Below are positions 17,701-25,648 of a DNA stretch of 64,000 nt, one piece after another. Position 1 is the stretch's first letter. Each line of letters starts with the position of its first letter. The notes below the pieces were generated by a model. The model had not been told where the DNA came from. It saw nothing but the letters and a program-made list of their open reading frames with translations, and did no database searches. The position numbers and the translations under genes were made by a program. This DNA comes from Arcobacter iocasae (GTDB lineage Bacteria > Campylobacterota > Campylobacteria > Campylobacterales > Arcobacteraceae): the NCBI RefSeq assembly GCF_042214795.1, contig NZ_CP090177.1, positions 1,054,001 to 1,118,000 on the forward strand. The letters run 5' to 3'.

Positions 17701-18446
17701 AAGATTTTATTGTACAAGAAGATTCAACTAATTATTTAGAAAATTTAGTTGAAAACTATGATGAATCTATCTTTGTAAAACAACTAAATGGAAACCTAGA
17801 TAAAGAAAGATTACAAAATACAACTCCTGAAAATAATATAGCATTTTTAGCAACTAATGATAATATTTATGATGATGAGTTTATTAAATATCTGTCAAGT
17901 TTAAGAAAAGCACATCCTTCAGTAAGTATTAATGCGTACTATTTTAATGATTCTACTAGTGAACTAGTAAAAGAAAAGCTTCATAATACAAATTTTTCAA
18001 TATTGAAATTTACTAAAGACAACTTTTTTAATAATTTAAAGATTTTTGTAAATAATAAAAATTCTATTTTTTATCAAGACATCGAACGAAAAATGTTACC
18101 ATTTAACAAAAATATTTATTATTCGCTTTATGATAGAGAGTTATCTACAAGAAAATTATCTGAATTTGTACTTAATAAAGATGATTTTTATCTAAATTCA
18201 CTAAAAGAAATTGGTATTGATCCAAATATTTTTGAAAAATTCAATAATAACTATCAAATAATTCTTACTAATTATTTCTTAGAAGAAAATTCAACTAACA
18301 TACAGATTAACAATAATACAACATTGGAATATATTATCCATTATTTGTATATTGAATTTGCACTACATAACAATTCTTTTATAGAAAAAATTAATAAACT
18401 AAGAAAACTTCATTTACCAAGTTTTTTTAAACATGAAAGAGAATAA
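14751..18446 (+). CDS. maf: Maf-family flagellin glycosylation protein with three C-terminal repeats
   Basis: Motility accessory factor (DUF115/MptE-like). Maf proteins such as Campylobacter PseE are thought to transfer nonulosonic acid to flagellin. The core domain lies at about residues 270-520 with the hallmark PILFLAAGPSLQHNI at residue 290, then PDIVTQYDEQD and GLDFAMD. At 1231 residues it is about twice the family length I expect (600-750). The extra C-terminal half holds three degenerate repeats of about 150 residues that begin SIGFFAIEDNL (I718), HIGFFAIKENL (I881) and NIAFLATNDNI (I1030), each followed by a helix and an FYF/YYF strand. First gene of the long glycan operon, immediately after the flagellins. 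The glycosyltransferase role is strong inference; the repeats are not explained. Confidence 0.88.
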   Translation: MSLDQVQQLALQTYNENLEFFKQNHPDLYKTLELYATAIELGQVKPEFELQYLNTHFDIVNPTTKEFLYTQNSNEISQKIVDDISYDATVNSFKTYYELSYNDKMAKKALEQDILASYSIGNAPVINFVNKNVSNPQNVKEFHKFIIFGVLLGIHIPLIHEKLNSDVYLIVEPNLEFFRLSLFVTNYANLATKTKLYFSIAQNEYEFRKTFDSFYGEIFIYNHYLKFVNISSGSDMYMKVIQNYLVSQAHLLYSYDRTFLSISRTNSYITQNFKLLNVKYKQSLKPFEKPILFLAAGPSLQHNINFVKENQDKFTIVAIYATLPILEKNGIKPDIVTQYDEQDIQVLNTLDKLKDINYFKDTIFIFASHVNAKLMNSFPKENIFIFQAMFEVKENFGILTSPSIGELTYALLLLFQTKELYLLGLDFAMDVESGATHIEGHSGAGAFNKIKELEDSSDKNYSFRKNTIIVKGNFLPEVKSIPVFKTNIDTFAQFTEFYKDESQKVYNLSNGAYLSGAVPLKIEDIDFSTFPKKDQESYKNEIFKALEGISEIGYNEKDLEKINLKLSGVKKMKKHLEQFQKIKKYNNFDEYQNTLINVVQSVLFEKQHCEDLQSILLNYSSHNLHYIFYLFDLDTENDKKKYIYEINKNLLTQLNKIIDTYVISISYSSDENSILLKKLNKYLKEYSIKNSIYSEPFFKELVETSKRGYQYDFKPNSIGFFAIEDNLTNKDFVNYVKEVLKRFPEVELKLFYFFEFQKIQAQFVFKQELNRIELSIPNNISNITSSVELWLETYDNTISIKKLDDIILNNYENIYSVMFDNKEKALKELETELIVPKKFALANNLKENFTLSNTSYFEFANNLKDNIDKDLLNEKYLKEHIGFFAIKENLQQEFVNKIIEISNKFPNVKFSAFYFDEEVLKEYINIFGAIMNRFKLICPKNIYDIADNTEVWVQAVIPNKSFLFNKIYTLINDTVNIYPIVLNEDFIVQEDSTNYLENLVENYDESIFVKQLNGNLDKERLQNTTPENNIAFLATNDNIYDDEFIKYLSSLRKAHPSVSINAYYFNDSTSELVKEKLHNTNFSILKFTKDNFFNNLKIFVNNKNSIFYQDIERKMLPFNKNIYYSLYDRELSTRKLSEFVLNKDDFYLNSLKEIGIDPNIFEKFNNNYQIILTNYFLEENSTNIQINNNTTLEYIIHYLYIEFALHNNSFIEKINKLRKLHLPSFFKHERE

Positions 18447-19627
18447 TGCTACATCTAATTGGTAGAAATCAAAAATTATTTGAAAATGATATTTGTAATA
18501 AAAAGGAACAGCTAAAAAATATTGTTCATTCATCCTCTTTTCTAGTACTTGGGGGAGCAGGAAGTATTGGACAAGCTGTTACAAAAGAAATTTTCAAAAG
18601 GAACCCTAAAAAACTTCATGTTGTTGATATTAGTGAAAATAACATGGTTGAATTGGTTCGAGATATTAGAAGTTCTTTTGGTTATATAGAAGGTAAATTT
18701 GCAACTTTTGCTTTGGATATTGGAAGTTCTGAATATGATGCTTTTATTAAAGCAGATGGCAATTATGATTATGTATTAAATTTATCAGCATTAAAGCATG
18801 TAAGAAGTGAAAAAGATCCTTTTACTATTATGCGTATGATTGAAACAAATATTTTTAATACAGACAAAACACTTCGTCAATCTATTGAAAATGGAACTAA
18901 AAAATATTTTTGTGTAAGTACAGATAAGGCAGCAAATCCTGTAAATATGATGGGAGCAAGTAAAAAAATCATGGAAATGTTTGTGATGAGAAAATCAAAA
19001 CAAATAAATGTTTCAATGGCAAGATTTGCAAATGTTGCTTTTAGTGATGGGAGTTTACTTCATGGATTTAATCAAAGAATTCAAAAAAATCAACCAATTG
19101 TTGCACCTAACGATATTAGAAGATATTTTGTAACGCCTCAAGAAAGCGGTGAACTATGTTTAATGTCTTGTATATTTGGAGAAAATAGAGATATATTTTT
19201 TCCTAAATTAAGTGAAAATTTACATCTTATAACTTTTACAGGTATAGCTATCAAATATCTGGAGAGCTTAGATTATGAACCATTTTTATGCCAATCTGAA
19301 GATGAGGCAAGAGAATTAGCTAAAACTTTACCATCGCAAGGGAAATGGCCGTGTTTATTTAAATCAAGTAGTACAACAGGAGAAAAAGATTTTGAAGAGT
19401 TTTTTACAGATAAAGAAATTTTAGATATGAATAGATTTGAGAATCTTGGAATCATTAAAAATGAAGCTTTATTTGATGAAAATAAACTAAATCATTTTGA
19501 TACAACAATTAAAAAATTTAAAAAAAGTTTATCATGGACAAAAGATGATATTATAAAAGAATTTTTCACTATACTTCCAGATTTTAAACATAAAGAAACA
19601 GGTAAATATCTTGATGAAAAAATGTAA
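18446..19627 (+). CDS. Soluble nucleotide-sugar 4,6-dehydratase, PglF/WbpM-like
   Basis: NAD(P)-dependent extended SDR that should convert a nucleotide-activated GlcNAc to its 4-keto-6-deoxy form, the first step of the legionaminic-type pathway. 393 residues. The Rossmann motif GGAGSIG is at about residue 36, and the active site is STDKAANPVNMMGASK. The usual Tyr of YxxxK is Met here, as in PglF/WbpM proteins and unlike PseB at the other end of the window (NLYGATK). It lacks the membrane half of PglF/WbpM and is not a typical LegB by sequence. The ATG overlaps the maf stop (TAATG). The aminotransferase that follows would use its product. Substrate nucleotide (UDP or GDP) is uncertain. Confidence 0.82.
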   Translation: MLHLIGRNQKLFENDICNKKEQLKNIVHSSSFLVLGGAGSIGQAVTKEIFKRNPKKLHVVDISENNMVELVRDIRSSFGYIEGKFATFALDIGSSEYDAFIKADGNYDYVLNLSALKHVRSEKDPFTIMRMIETNIFNTDKTLRQSIENGTKKYFCVSTDKAANPVNMMGASKKIMEMFVMRKSKQINVSMARFANVAFSDGSLLHGFNQRIQKNQPIVAPNDIRRYFVTPQESGELCLMSCIFGENRDIFFPKLSENLHLITFTGIAIKYLESLDYEPFLCQSEDEARELAKTLPSQGKWPCLFKSSSTTGEKDFEEFFTDKEILDMNRFENLGIIKNEALFDENKLNHFDTTIKKFKKSLSWTKDDIIKEFFTILPDFKHKETGKYLDEKM

Positions 19628-20765
19628 TATGGAAAAGGTGATTAAATTTATTAAACAAACTTTTAATACAAATAACTTTATTCCTTTACATGAACCAAGA
19701 TTTATGGGTAATGAAAAAAAATATCTTAATGATTGTATAGATTCTACATTTGTTTCGAGTGTAGGTAAATTTGTTGATCAATTTGAAAAAGAATTTGCTA
19801 AAAAAGTTGGTAGTAAATATGCAATTGCTACAGTAAATGGAACTTCGGCACTTCATATATCACTCATTTTAGCAGATGTTCAAAAAGATGATGAAGTTAT
19901 TACACAACCACTTACATTTATAGCTACTTGTAATGCTATAAGTTACATCGGGGCAAAGCCAATTTTTGTTGATGTTGACTTGAATACTATGGGGATGAGT
20001 CCAAGTTCATTACTCTCTTTTCTAGAAGCAAACTGTGAAATAGTAGATAAAAAATGTATAAATAAGACTACAGCTAAAACTATCAAAGCATGTGTTCCAA
20101 TGCACACTTTTGGCCATCCTTGTAGAATAGGAGAAATTAAAAATATTTGTGATGAATGGAATATTACCTTAGTAGAAGATGCGGCTGAAAGTTTAGGAAG
20201 TTATTATAAAGAAAAACATACAGGAACATTTGGTAAAGTTGGAGCATTTTCTTTTAATGGAAATAAAATTATAACTTCAGGTGGTGGTGGAGTAATTGTG
20301 ACTGATAATGAAAAGTTAGCAAAAAGAGCTAAACATATAACCACAACTGCAAAAATCTCTCATCCTTACAAATACATTCATGATGAGATAGGATTTAATT
20401 ATAGACTTCCAAATATAAATGCAGCGCTATTAGTCGCTCAACTTGAACAATTAGATAAGTTTTTGGCATCAAAAAGAAATTTGGCAATAGAATATAAAAA
20501 GTTTTTTTCAAATGAAAAGATAAATTTTATAGTTGAGCCAAAAGATTCTGAATCAAATTATTGGATTCAAGCAGTTTTATTAAATGATGTAAATCAAAGA
20601 AATGAATTTTTAGAATTTACAAATAAAAATGGGGTGATGACAAGACCTATTTGGAATCTGATGAATGAGTTAGAAATGTTTAAAACTTGCCAAAGTACAA
20701 CTTTAGAAAATTCTAAATATTTAGAAGAAAGAGTTGTCAATATTCCAAGTAGTGTAAGAATATGA
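19614..20765 (+). CDS. legC: LegC-type sugar aminotransferase
   Basis: PLP-dependent DegT/DnrJ/EryC1 aminotransferase, expected to add the 4-amino group to the 4-keto sugar from the preceding dehydratase. About 383 residues. PLP features: NGTSALHISL, VEDAAESLG and the Schiff-base Lys in FSFNGNKIITSGGGG. The whole protein resembles the LegC family from its N-terminus (EKVIKFIKQTF). Three in-frame starts exist (TTG 19611, ATG 19614, ATG 19629); 19614 has AGGTAA upstream at a usable distance. It overlaps the dehydratase by 14 bp and the next gene as ATGA. Confidence in enzyme class is high, in the exact sugar moderate. Confidence 0.87.
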   Translation: MKKCNMEKVIKFIKQTFNTNNFIPLHEPRFMGNEKKYLNDCIDSTFVSSVGKFVDQFEKEFAKKVGSKYAIATVNGTSALHISLILADVQKDDEVITQPLTFIATCNAISYIGAKPIFVDVDLNTMGMSPSSLLSFLEANCEIVDKKCINKTTAKTIKACVPMHTFGHPCRIGEIKNICDEWNITLVEDAAESLGSYYKEKHTGTFGKVGAFSFNGNKIITSGGGGVIVTDNEKLAKRAKHITTTAKISHPYKYIHDEIGFNYRLPNINAALLVAQLEQLDKFLASKRNLAIEYKKFFSNEKINFIVEPKDSESNYWIQAVLLNDVNQRNEFLEFTNKNGVMTRPIWNLMNELEMFKTCQSTTLENSKYLEERVVNIPSSVRI

Positions 20766-21424
20766 AAAAAGATATATATTTAATTGGAACAAGTGGTTTT
20801 GCTAGTGAAGTTAATGAATATATTATAGATAATGGAGAATATAATATTAAAGGTTACTTTGATATAAATGAAAATAATTATAAAAAATATGAATTTACTG
20901 CACCTTTTTTAGGAGATGAAGGTAATTTTAATTTTAAAGAAAATGATAACTTAGTAATTGCAATTGCAGATTATCAAATACGAAATAAAACATATAATAA
21001 TTTAAAAAATAAAAAAGTAATTTTTCCAAATATTATACATAAAAGTTCATTTATTTCAAAATCATCAATAATTGACGAGAGTGCAATTATATGTCCATTT
21101 GTAACTTTAACTTCAAATGTAACTATTGGAAAAAATTTTCATGCGAATATTTATAGTTATGTTGCTCATGATTGCAAAATTGGAAATAACGTTACTTTTG
21201 CCCCAGCAGTTAAGTGTAATGGTAATGTTATTATTGAAGATAATGTATATATTGGAACTGGAGTAATAATTCATCAAGGAAAACCTAATAAACCGTTAAA
21301 AATAGGAAAAGATGCTGTTATAGCAGCTGGTTCAGTTATTACAAAAAGTATACCTGAAGGAATGACTGTATTTGGAAATCCTGCTATTGAATTTACAAAA
21401 GAAAATATAAAAAGGAGGATGTAA
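20762..21424 (+). CDS. NeuD/PglD-type sugar N-acyltransferase
   Basis: Left-handed beta-helix acyltransferase of 220 residues expected to acylate the amino sugar made by the LegC-type enzyme. The N-terminal Rossmann-like PglD_N domain (DIYLIGTSGFASEVNEYI, then IKGYFD) runs to about residue 85. Hexapeptide repeats cover about 90-205, with the catalytic His in YVAHDCKIGNNV and a closing AAGSVITKSIPEG. In legionaminic synthesis this position is filled by LegH, which is the likely role. Acetyl-CoA is the usual donor, but the neighbouring ACP and ligase raise the possibility of another acyl donor. Overlaps legC as ATGA. Confidence 0.82.
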   Translation: MKKDIYLIGTSGFASEVNEYIIDNGEYNIKGYFDINENNYKKYEFTAPFLGDEGNFNFKENDNLVIAIADYQIRNKTYNNLKNKKVIFPNIIHKSSFISKSSIIDESAIICPFVTLTSNVTIGKNFHANIYSYVAHDCKIGNNVTFAPAVKCNGNVIIEDNVYIGTGVIIHQGKPNKPLKIGKDAVIAAGSVITKSIPEGMTVFGNPAIEFTKENIKRRM

Positions 21425-21850
21425 ATGAATAGTTTTCTTAATAAAATTCCAATAGAAGATATAAAAATTGGAATGACTGCAAGTTATTCTCAAACTATTA
21501 CGCAGGCTAATATTAAGGCTTTTGTAGAAGTATCAGGAGACAAAAATCCAATTCATTTAGATGAAGTATATGCAAAAAACTCTAGATATAAAAAAATCAT
21601 AGCTCATGGATTTATGACAGCTTCATATTTTTCTGCTTTATTTGGCACAAAAATACCAGGTGAAGGTTGTGTTTATGTTTCTCAATCTCTTAATTTCAAA
21701 AGAGCTGTTTATATTGGAGATACGGTTACTGCAACGGTAGAAGTTACAAATATTGATTTACTAAAAAGAAGAGTTTTTTTTAACACTATATGTAAAGTGA
21801 AAAATAAAATTGTCACCGATGGTGAAGCAGAATTATATGTACCAAGATAA
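21425..21850 (+). CDS. MaoC/PhaJ-like (R)-specific enoyl hydratase
   Basis: Hot-dog-fold protein of 141 residues resembling PhaJ-type (R)-specific enoyl-CoA/ACP hydratases. The hydratase dyad is visible in SGDKNPIHLD (catalytic Asp and His), followed by AHGFMTASYFSALFG. Such enzymes interconvert 2-enoyl and (R)-3-hydroxyacyl thioesters. It sits directly before an acyl carrier protein, an AMP-forming ligase and a FabG-like reductase, which together could make a 3-hydroxyacyl-ACP for decorating an amino sugar (inference). The ATG directly follows the previous stop. Fold and dyad are clear; the substrate is not known. Confidence 0.85.
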   Translation: MNSFLNKIPIEDIKIGMTASYSQTITQANIKAFVEVSGDKNPIHLDEVYAKNSRYKKIIAHGFMTASYFSALFGTKIPGEGCVYVSQSLNFKRAVYIGDTVTATVEVTNIDLLKRRVFFNTICKVKNKIVTDGEAELYVPR

Positions 21851-21870
21851 GGATTTAAAAAGGAAAACAA

Positions 21871-22128
21871 ATGAATTTAAAAGAAACGATAAAAGAGACA
21901 TATTTAGAAGTATTAGAACAAACAGGGTCTCAATTATTAGTACCAGAATTAGCAGATGATGTAATATTATTAGAAAGTGGATTAGATTCTTTAGGTTTTG
22001 CAATATTAGTAGCAACATTAGAAGAAAAATTAGGGTTTGACCCATTTACAATAATGGATGAACCATTATATCCATCAACATTTGGTGAATTTGTATCAAT
22101 ATATGAAAAAATTAACCCAAATAAGTAA
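21871..22128 (+). CDS. Dedicated acyl carrier protein
   Basis: Acidic, four-helix-type carrier protein of 85 residues. The phosphopantetheine attachment site is S40 in ESGLDSLGFAILVATLEEKLG, the classic DSL motif at the start of helix II. A good ribosome site (AAAAAGG) precedes the ATG by 7 nt, suggesting strong translation. It is distinct from the housekeeping AcpP, which normally sits with fab genes. The next gene, an adenylating ligase, is the likely loading enzyme, and the GNAT or NeuD-like proteins could be acceptors. Campylobacter jejuni flagellin glycosylation loci also hold extra acyl carrier protein genes, as I recall. Confidence 0.9.
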   Translation: MNLKETIKETYLEVLEQTGSQLLVPELADDVILLESGLDSLGFAILVATLEEKLGFDPFTIMDEPLYPSTFGEFVSIYEKINPNK

Positions 22129-22135
22129 TAAATAA

Positions 22136-23464
22136 ATGGCTAGTATTTTAAATTATATTTCAGATATACCATCTGCACGATTAGCCTTTATTACAAAAAA
22201 TCAAACTTTTACATATAAAGATATTTTTAATTTATATTCTTTAAATAAAGAAATTATACACAATTTATCAAATTATTGTGTACTGATCAGAGCAAGAAAT
22301 CGCTATGAATTAGTTAAATTGCTATCTATATTAGATGGCAATGTTAAAAGAATAGTTTTTTTACCAGAAGATATTAATATTGATTTAATTAAAAAATATT
22401 ATAAAGAAACAAAGGTAAACTTTGAAGTATATTTAGAAAATGACTTATTAAAATTAAAAGTACTTGATGAAAATATATATTTAAAAGATATAAAAGAAAC
22501 TCAGTGGGTTATACCAACTTCTGGAACTACAAATATTCCTAAATTAGTAGCTCATACCTTTGAAAGTCTTACAAAAACTTCAAAAAAAAATATTGAAATA
22601 GGTTCAAAATATGTCTGGGGTTTGACTTATGATATTTATAGATTTTCAGGAATACAAGTTTTTTTACAGGTCTTAGCAGGAGGTTCATCTATTATTATTC
22701 CAGAGTCAAATTACTCGATAAAAGAAATTATAGAGCTTTTTAAAATACATAAATGTAATATAATCTCAGCAACACCATCATTTTGGCGAAAAGTTCTAAT
22801 GACTAAAGAATCAGAGTATTTAAACTTAAAAAGAGCTACTTTAGGAGGAGAAATATCAGATGAAAGTATTTTAATAGCCTTGAAAAATAAATTTAAAGAT
22901 ATTAAAATAACACATATATATGCATCTACAGAAGTTGGTGTTGGATTTACAGTTACTGATGGTAAAGCTGGTTTCCCATATAATTATATAGAAAATGGTA
23001 CTGGAAATATAAAATTAAAAATAAATAAAGATTCATTACTTTTTATCAATCCTGGTAAAAAGATACAAAATTATATATCAATAAATTCTATGTACACAAA
23101 TGATGGGTATATTAATACAGGTGATTTAGTAAAAATTGAAAAAGATAGAGTTTATTTTTTAGGTAGAGAATCAGGCAGTATAAATGTAGGTGGAAATAAA
23201 GTTCAGCCCGAAGAAGTTGAGGCAAAATTACTTGATTCGAATCTAATACAAATCGCACATGTTTACGCAAAAAAAAATTCTATATTAGGTTCTTTAGTTT
23301 GTGCAGAAATCATTCCTAAAGATTTAACATTAGATAAAATAGTACTAAAGAAACAAATTTTAGAATATTGTAAGAATAATTTAGAAGCTTTTAAAGTGCC
23401 TGCAATTTTAAGAATTGTTGATAATTTAGAGATAACACAAAGTGGAAAAATAAAAAGGAAATAA
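22136..23464 (+). CDS. AMP-forming acyl/aminoacyl ligase loading the ACP
   Basis: ANL-superfamily adenylating enzyme, 442 residues, short for the family (usually 500 or more) but with the key motifs: P-loop-like TSGTTNIPKLVAH, the acyl-pocket YASTEVGVGF, the NTGDLV Asp, and the C-terminal hinge GRESGSINVGGNKVQPEEVE with a final QSGKIKRK that carries the catalytic Lys. It should activate a carboxylic or amino acid as its adenylate and pass it to the pantetheine of the ACP encoded 7 bp upstream. The missing length is in the N-terminal lobe. The substrate cannot be read from the sequence. Confidence 0.85.
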   Translation: MASILNYISDIPSARLAFITKNQTFTYKDIFNLYSLNKEIIHNLSNYCVLIRARNRYELVKLLSILDGNVKRIVFLPEDINIDLIKKYYKETKVNFEVYLENDLLKLKVLDENIYLKDIKETQWVIPTSGTTNIPKLVAHTFESLTKTSKKNIEIGSKYVWGLTYDIYRFSGIQVFLQVLAGGSSIIIPESNYSIKEIIELFKIHKCNIISATPSFWRKVLMTKESEYLNLKRATLGGEISDESILIALKNKFKDIKITHIYASTEVGVGFTVTDGKAGFPYNYIENGTGNIKLKINKDSLLFINPGKKIQNYISINSMYTNDGYINTGDLVKIEKDRVYFLGRESGSINVGGNKVQPEEVEAKLLDSNLIQIAHVYAKKNSILGSLVCAEIIPKDLTLDKIVLKKQILEYCKNNLEAFKVPAILRIVDNLEITQSGKIKRK

Positions 23465-23466
23465 AT

Positions 23467-24189
23467 ATGGATTTAATTGTAGTAACAGGTTCATCAAAAG
23501 GCTTAGGTTTAGCAATCTGCAAAAGACTTTTAAATGAAAACTATAAAATCATAGGAATTGCTAGAAATAAAAGCGATGAATTTAAACAATTAGAAGAAAA
23601 ATTTGAAGAACAGCTTTTCTTTATAAAATATGATTTTAATAATACAAAAAACATTCATGAATTAATTAAATCTATTACAAAGAAGCATGGACATATTTAT
23701 GGACTTATTAATAATGCTGCTATAGGTCATGACGGAGTTCTTGGTACAATGCATGAAACTCAAATATCGGAGCTAATTAGAGTTAATATAGAATCACCAA
23801 TACTTTTAACAAAATATGTAAGTCGTTCTATGCTTATGGAATTAAGAGGAAGAGTAATAAATATTGGTTCAATTATTGGAAGTACAGGATTTAGTGGTTT
23901 ATCTGTATATGCTGCAACAAAATCAGCAATGCAAGGTTTTACAAAATCTTTAGCAAGAGAATTAGGAAAAGCTAAGATTACAGTAAATACAATAGCTCCA
24001 GGCTATATGCAAACAGCTATGACAAAAAGTCTTCAAGGTGAAAAACTTGAAAGTATTAAACGTCGAAGTCCTTTAGGACATCTAGCAACAGTTGATGATA
24101 TAGCAGGAACAGTTTTATATCTATTGTCAGATGATGCAAAAAATATAACAGGAACAACTATTACTGTTGATGCAGGAAGTACCGCCTAA
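23467..24189 (+). CDS. FabG-like short-chain dehydrogenase/reductase
   Basis: Classical SDR of 240 residues. NAD(P) motif TGSSKGLGLAI, structural NNAAIG, the catalytic Ser in NIGSIIGST and YxxxK in YAATKSAM, plus the IAPGYMQTAMT loop typical of FabG. Two readings are possible. It could be a 3-ketoacyl-ACP reductase serving the adjacent ACP. It could also be a PtmA-like oxidoreductase of the GDP-GlcNAc branch of legionaminic synthesis. Placement directly after the ligase favours the acyl role (inference). AAAAGG ribosome site within the preceding gene; the next gene overlaps as TAATG. Confidence 0.85.
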   Translation: MDLIVVTGSSKGLGLAICKRLLNENYKIIGIARNKSDEFKQLEEKFEEQLFFIKYDFNNTKNIHELIKSITKKHGHIYGLINNAAIGHDGVLGTMHETQISELIRVNIESPILLTKYVSRSMLMELRGRVINIGSIIGSTGFSGLSVYAATKSAMQGFTKSLARELGKAKITVNTIAPGYMQTAMTKSLQGEKLESIKRRSPLGHLATVDDIAGTVLYLLSDDAKNITGTTITVDAGSTA

Positions 24190-24989
24190 TGATTGAATAT
24201 AAAATACTCACAAAACCAGAAGAAAAAATATTAATAAAAAAAGAATTTTTAGATTTTTTTGCAACTGTATATAAAAAAGAATTAAATGAGAATTCATGGT
24301 ATCATCATATAATTAATTCTCCATATAATAACACTCCCTTATTTATTGCAATGCAAGAGAATACAATTATAGGTTCAGCATTAATGATTCTACAAAAATG
24401 TATAATTGAAGAGAAAAAATATAATTATTTTCTTTTTACTACTTCTGCCATATGTAAAGAATTCCGTCCAAAAGGTATTTATGCAGAACTGTTAAAAATA
24501 CAAAAAGAATATGCAAAACAAAATAATGCAGATTTTATATTTGCATTCCCAAATAAATTAGCATATCCAATTTTAAAACTTTTTGGAGGATTTAAAGATT
24601 TAAAGAAATTCAATTTAGTAAAAACTAATTTTGACAACATAAATTTAGAAAATATAAATAATAGTTTAATAATAGATACAAATATCTTTAACTGGAGATT
24701 TGAACATAAAAATTATAAATTTCATATTATTAATGATAGTGTATTAGTATTTAAAGATTTTCAAGATTCTTATGATATATTAGGAATATATAAATCTGTA
24801 GATTTTAATTTTAATTTTATTGATTCTTTATTAGAAAAAAAGAAAAATATAATTACATTAAATTGTTATGTAAAAAAAGAATACAATACTCAAGTAATAG
24901 ACACTATTTATACTACTTATTTTCCTATTAACAAAAGTATTGATTATTCAAAATATAATATAAATTTACTTATGTCGGATGTATTTTAA
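24189..24989 (+). CDS. GNAT-family acyltransferase
   Basis: 266-residue protein with a GNAT fold: PLFIAMQENTIIGSALMIL (strands beta3/beta4), the pyrophosphate-binding loop region CKEFRPKGIYAELLK, and QNNADFIFAFPNKLAYPIL. The C-terminal 100 residues have no recognisable domain. Members transfer acyl groups from CoA or ACP to amines. Between an ACP/FabG pair and a PIG-L deacetylase, a role in re-acylating a freed amino group is attractive but inferred. It does not look like a typical PseH, though that alternative should be tested because pseH is otherwise missing from the window. Confidence 0.72.
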   Translation: MIEYKILTKPEEKILIKKEFLDFFATVYKKELNENSWYHHIINSPYNNTPLFIAMQENTIIGSALMILQKCIIEEKKYNYFLFTTSAICKEFRPKGIYAELLKIQKEYAKQNNADFIFAFPNKLAYPILKLFGGFKDLKKFNLVKTNFDNINLENINNSLIIDTNIFNWRFEHKNYKFHIINDSVLVFKDFQDSYDILGIYKSVDFNFNFIDSLLEKKKNIITLNCYVKKEYNTQVIDTIYTTYFPINKSIDYSKYNINLLMSDVF

Positions 24990-25648
24990 TGAAAAATAAA
25001 ATTTTAGTAATAGCAGTTCATCCTGATGATGAAACTTTAGGTTGTGGAGGAACATTACTTAAACATAAAAATGATGGAGATGAAATACATTGGCTTATCT
25101 GTACAACTATTGATAAAAGCCACAGCTATTACAAACAAAGAGAAATGGAAATAAAGAAAGTTAAAGATACTTTCGATTTTGATAGTGTTCATAATTTAAG
25201 ACTAAAAACTATGAAAATTGATGAATATTCTATGAGTGAGCTTATTAATAAAATTTCAAAAATTATAAATAAGATTAAGCCAAATATAATTTATCTTCCA
25301 TTCAAAGAAGATGTGCATAGTGATCATCGAAAAATTTTTGCTGCATCTTATAGTTGTACAAAGTCATTCCGTTATCCATTTATAAAAAAGATTTATATGA
25401 TGGAAACACTTAGTGAAACAGAGTTTGCTCCAAGTACTAAAGAAGATAGCTTTATTCCTAATGTTTTTAGTGATGTTAGTGAATTTTTTGAAAAGAAAAT
25501 AGAGATTATGAAAATTTTCAAAAGTGAAATAGAAGAACACCCTTTTCCAAGAAGTGAAAGAAACTTAAAAGCATTAGCAACTTTAAGAGGTGCTACATGT
25601 GGATGTGAATATGCAGAAAGTTTTATGCTATTGAAAGAGATTCAATGA
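24989..25648 (+). CDS. PIG-L/LmbE-family deacetylase
   Basis: Zinc-dependent N-deacetylase of 219 residues. The metal-binding motif is VHPDDETLGCGG (H11, D14) and the third ligand lies in HSDHRKIF. PIG-L enzymes remove N-acetyl from GlcNAc-containing substrates. Here it could free an amino group for a non-acetyl substituent supplied by the ACP module, or make a glucosamine precursor for PtmE; both are inference. It overlaps neighbours on both sides (TAATG, ATGA), so co-translation is likely. Confidence 0.88.
   Translation: MKNKILVIAVHPDDETLGCGGTLLKHKNDGDEIHWLICTTIDKSHSYYKQREMEIKKVKDTFDFDSVHNLRLKTMKIDEYSMSELINKISKIINKIKPNIIYLPFKEDVHSDHRKIFAASYSCTKSFRYPFIKKIYMMETLSETEFAPSTKEDSFIPNVFSDVSEFFEKKIEIMKIFKSEIEEHPFPRSERNLKALATLRGATCGCEYAESFMLLKEIQ

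Noticed and set aside
24189..24989. GNAT gene as pseH
   Set aside because: It is in the Leg-type operon and longer than the PseH proteins I know, with an unassigned C-terminal half. Not excluded, but not supported.
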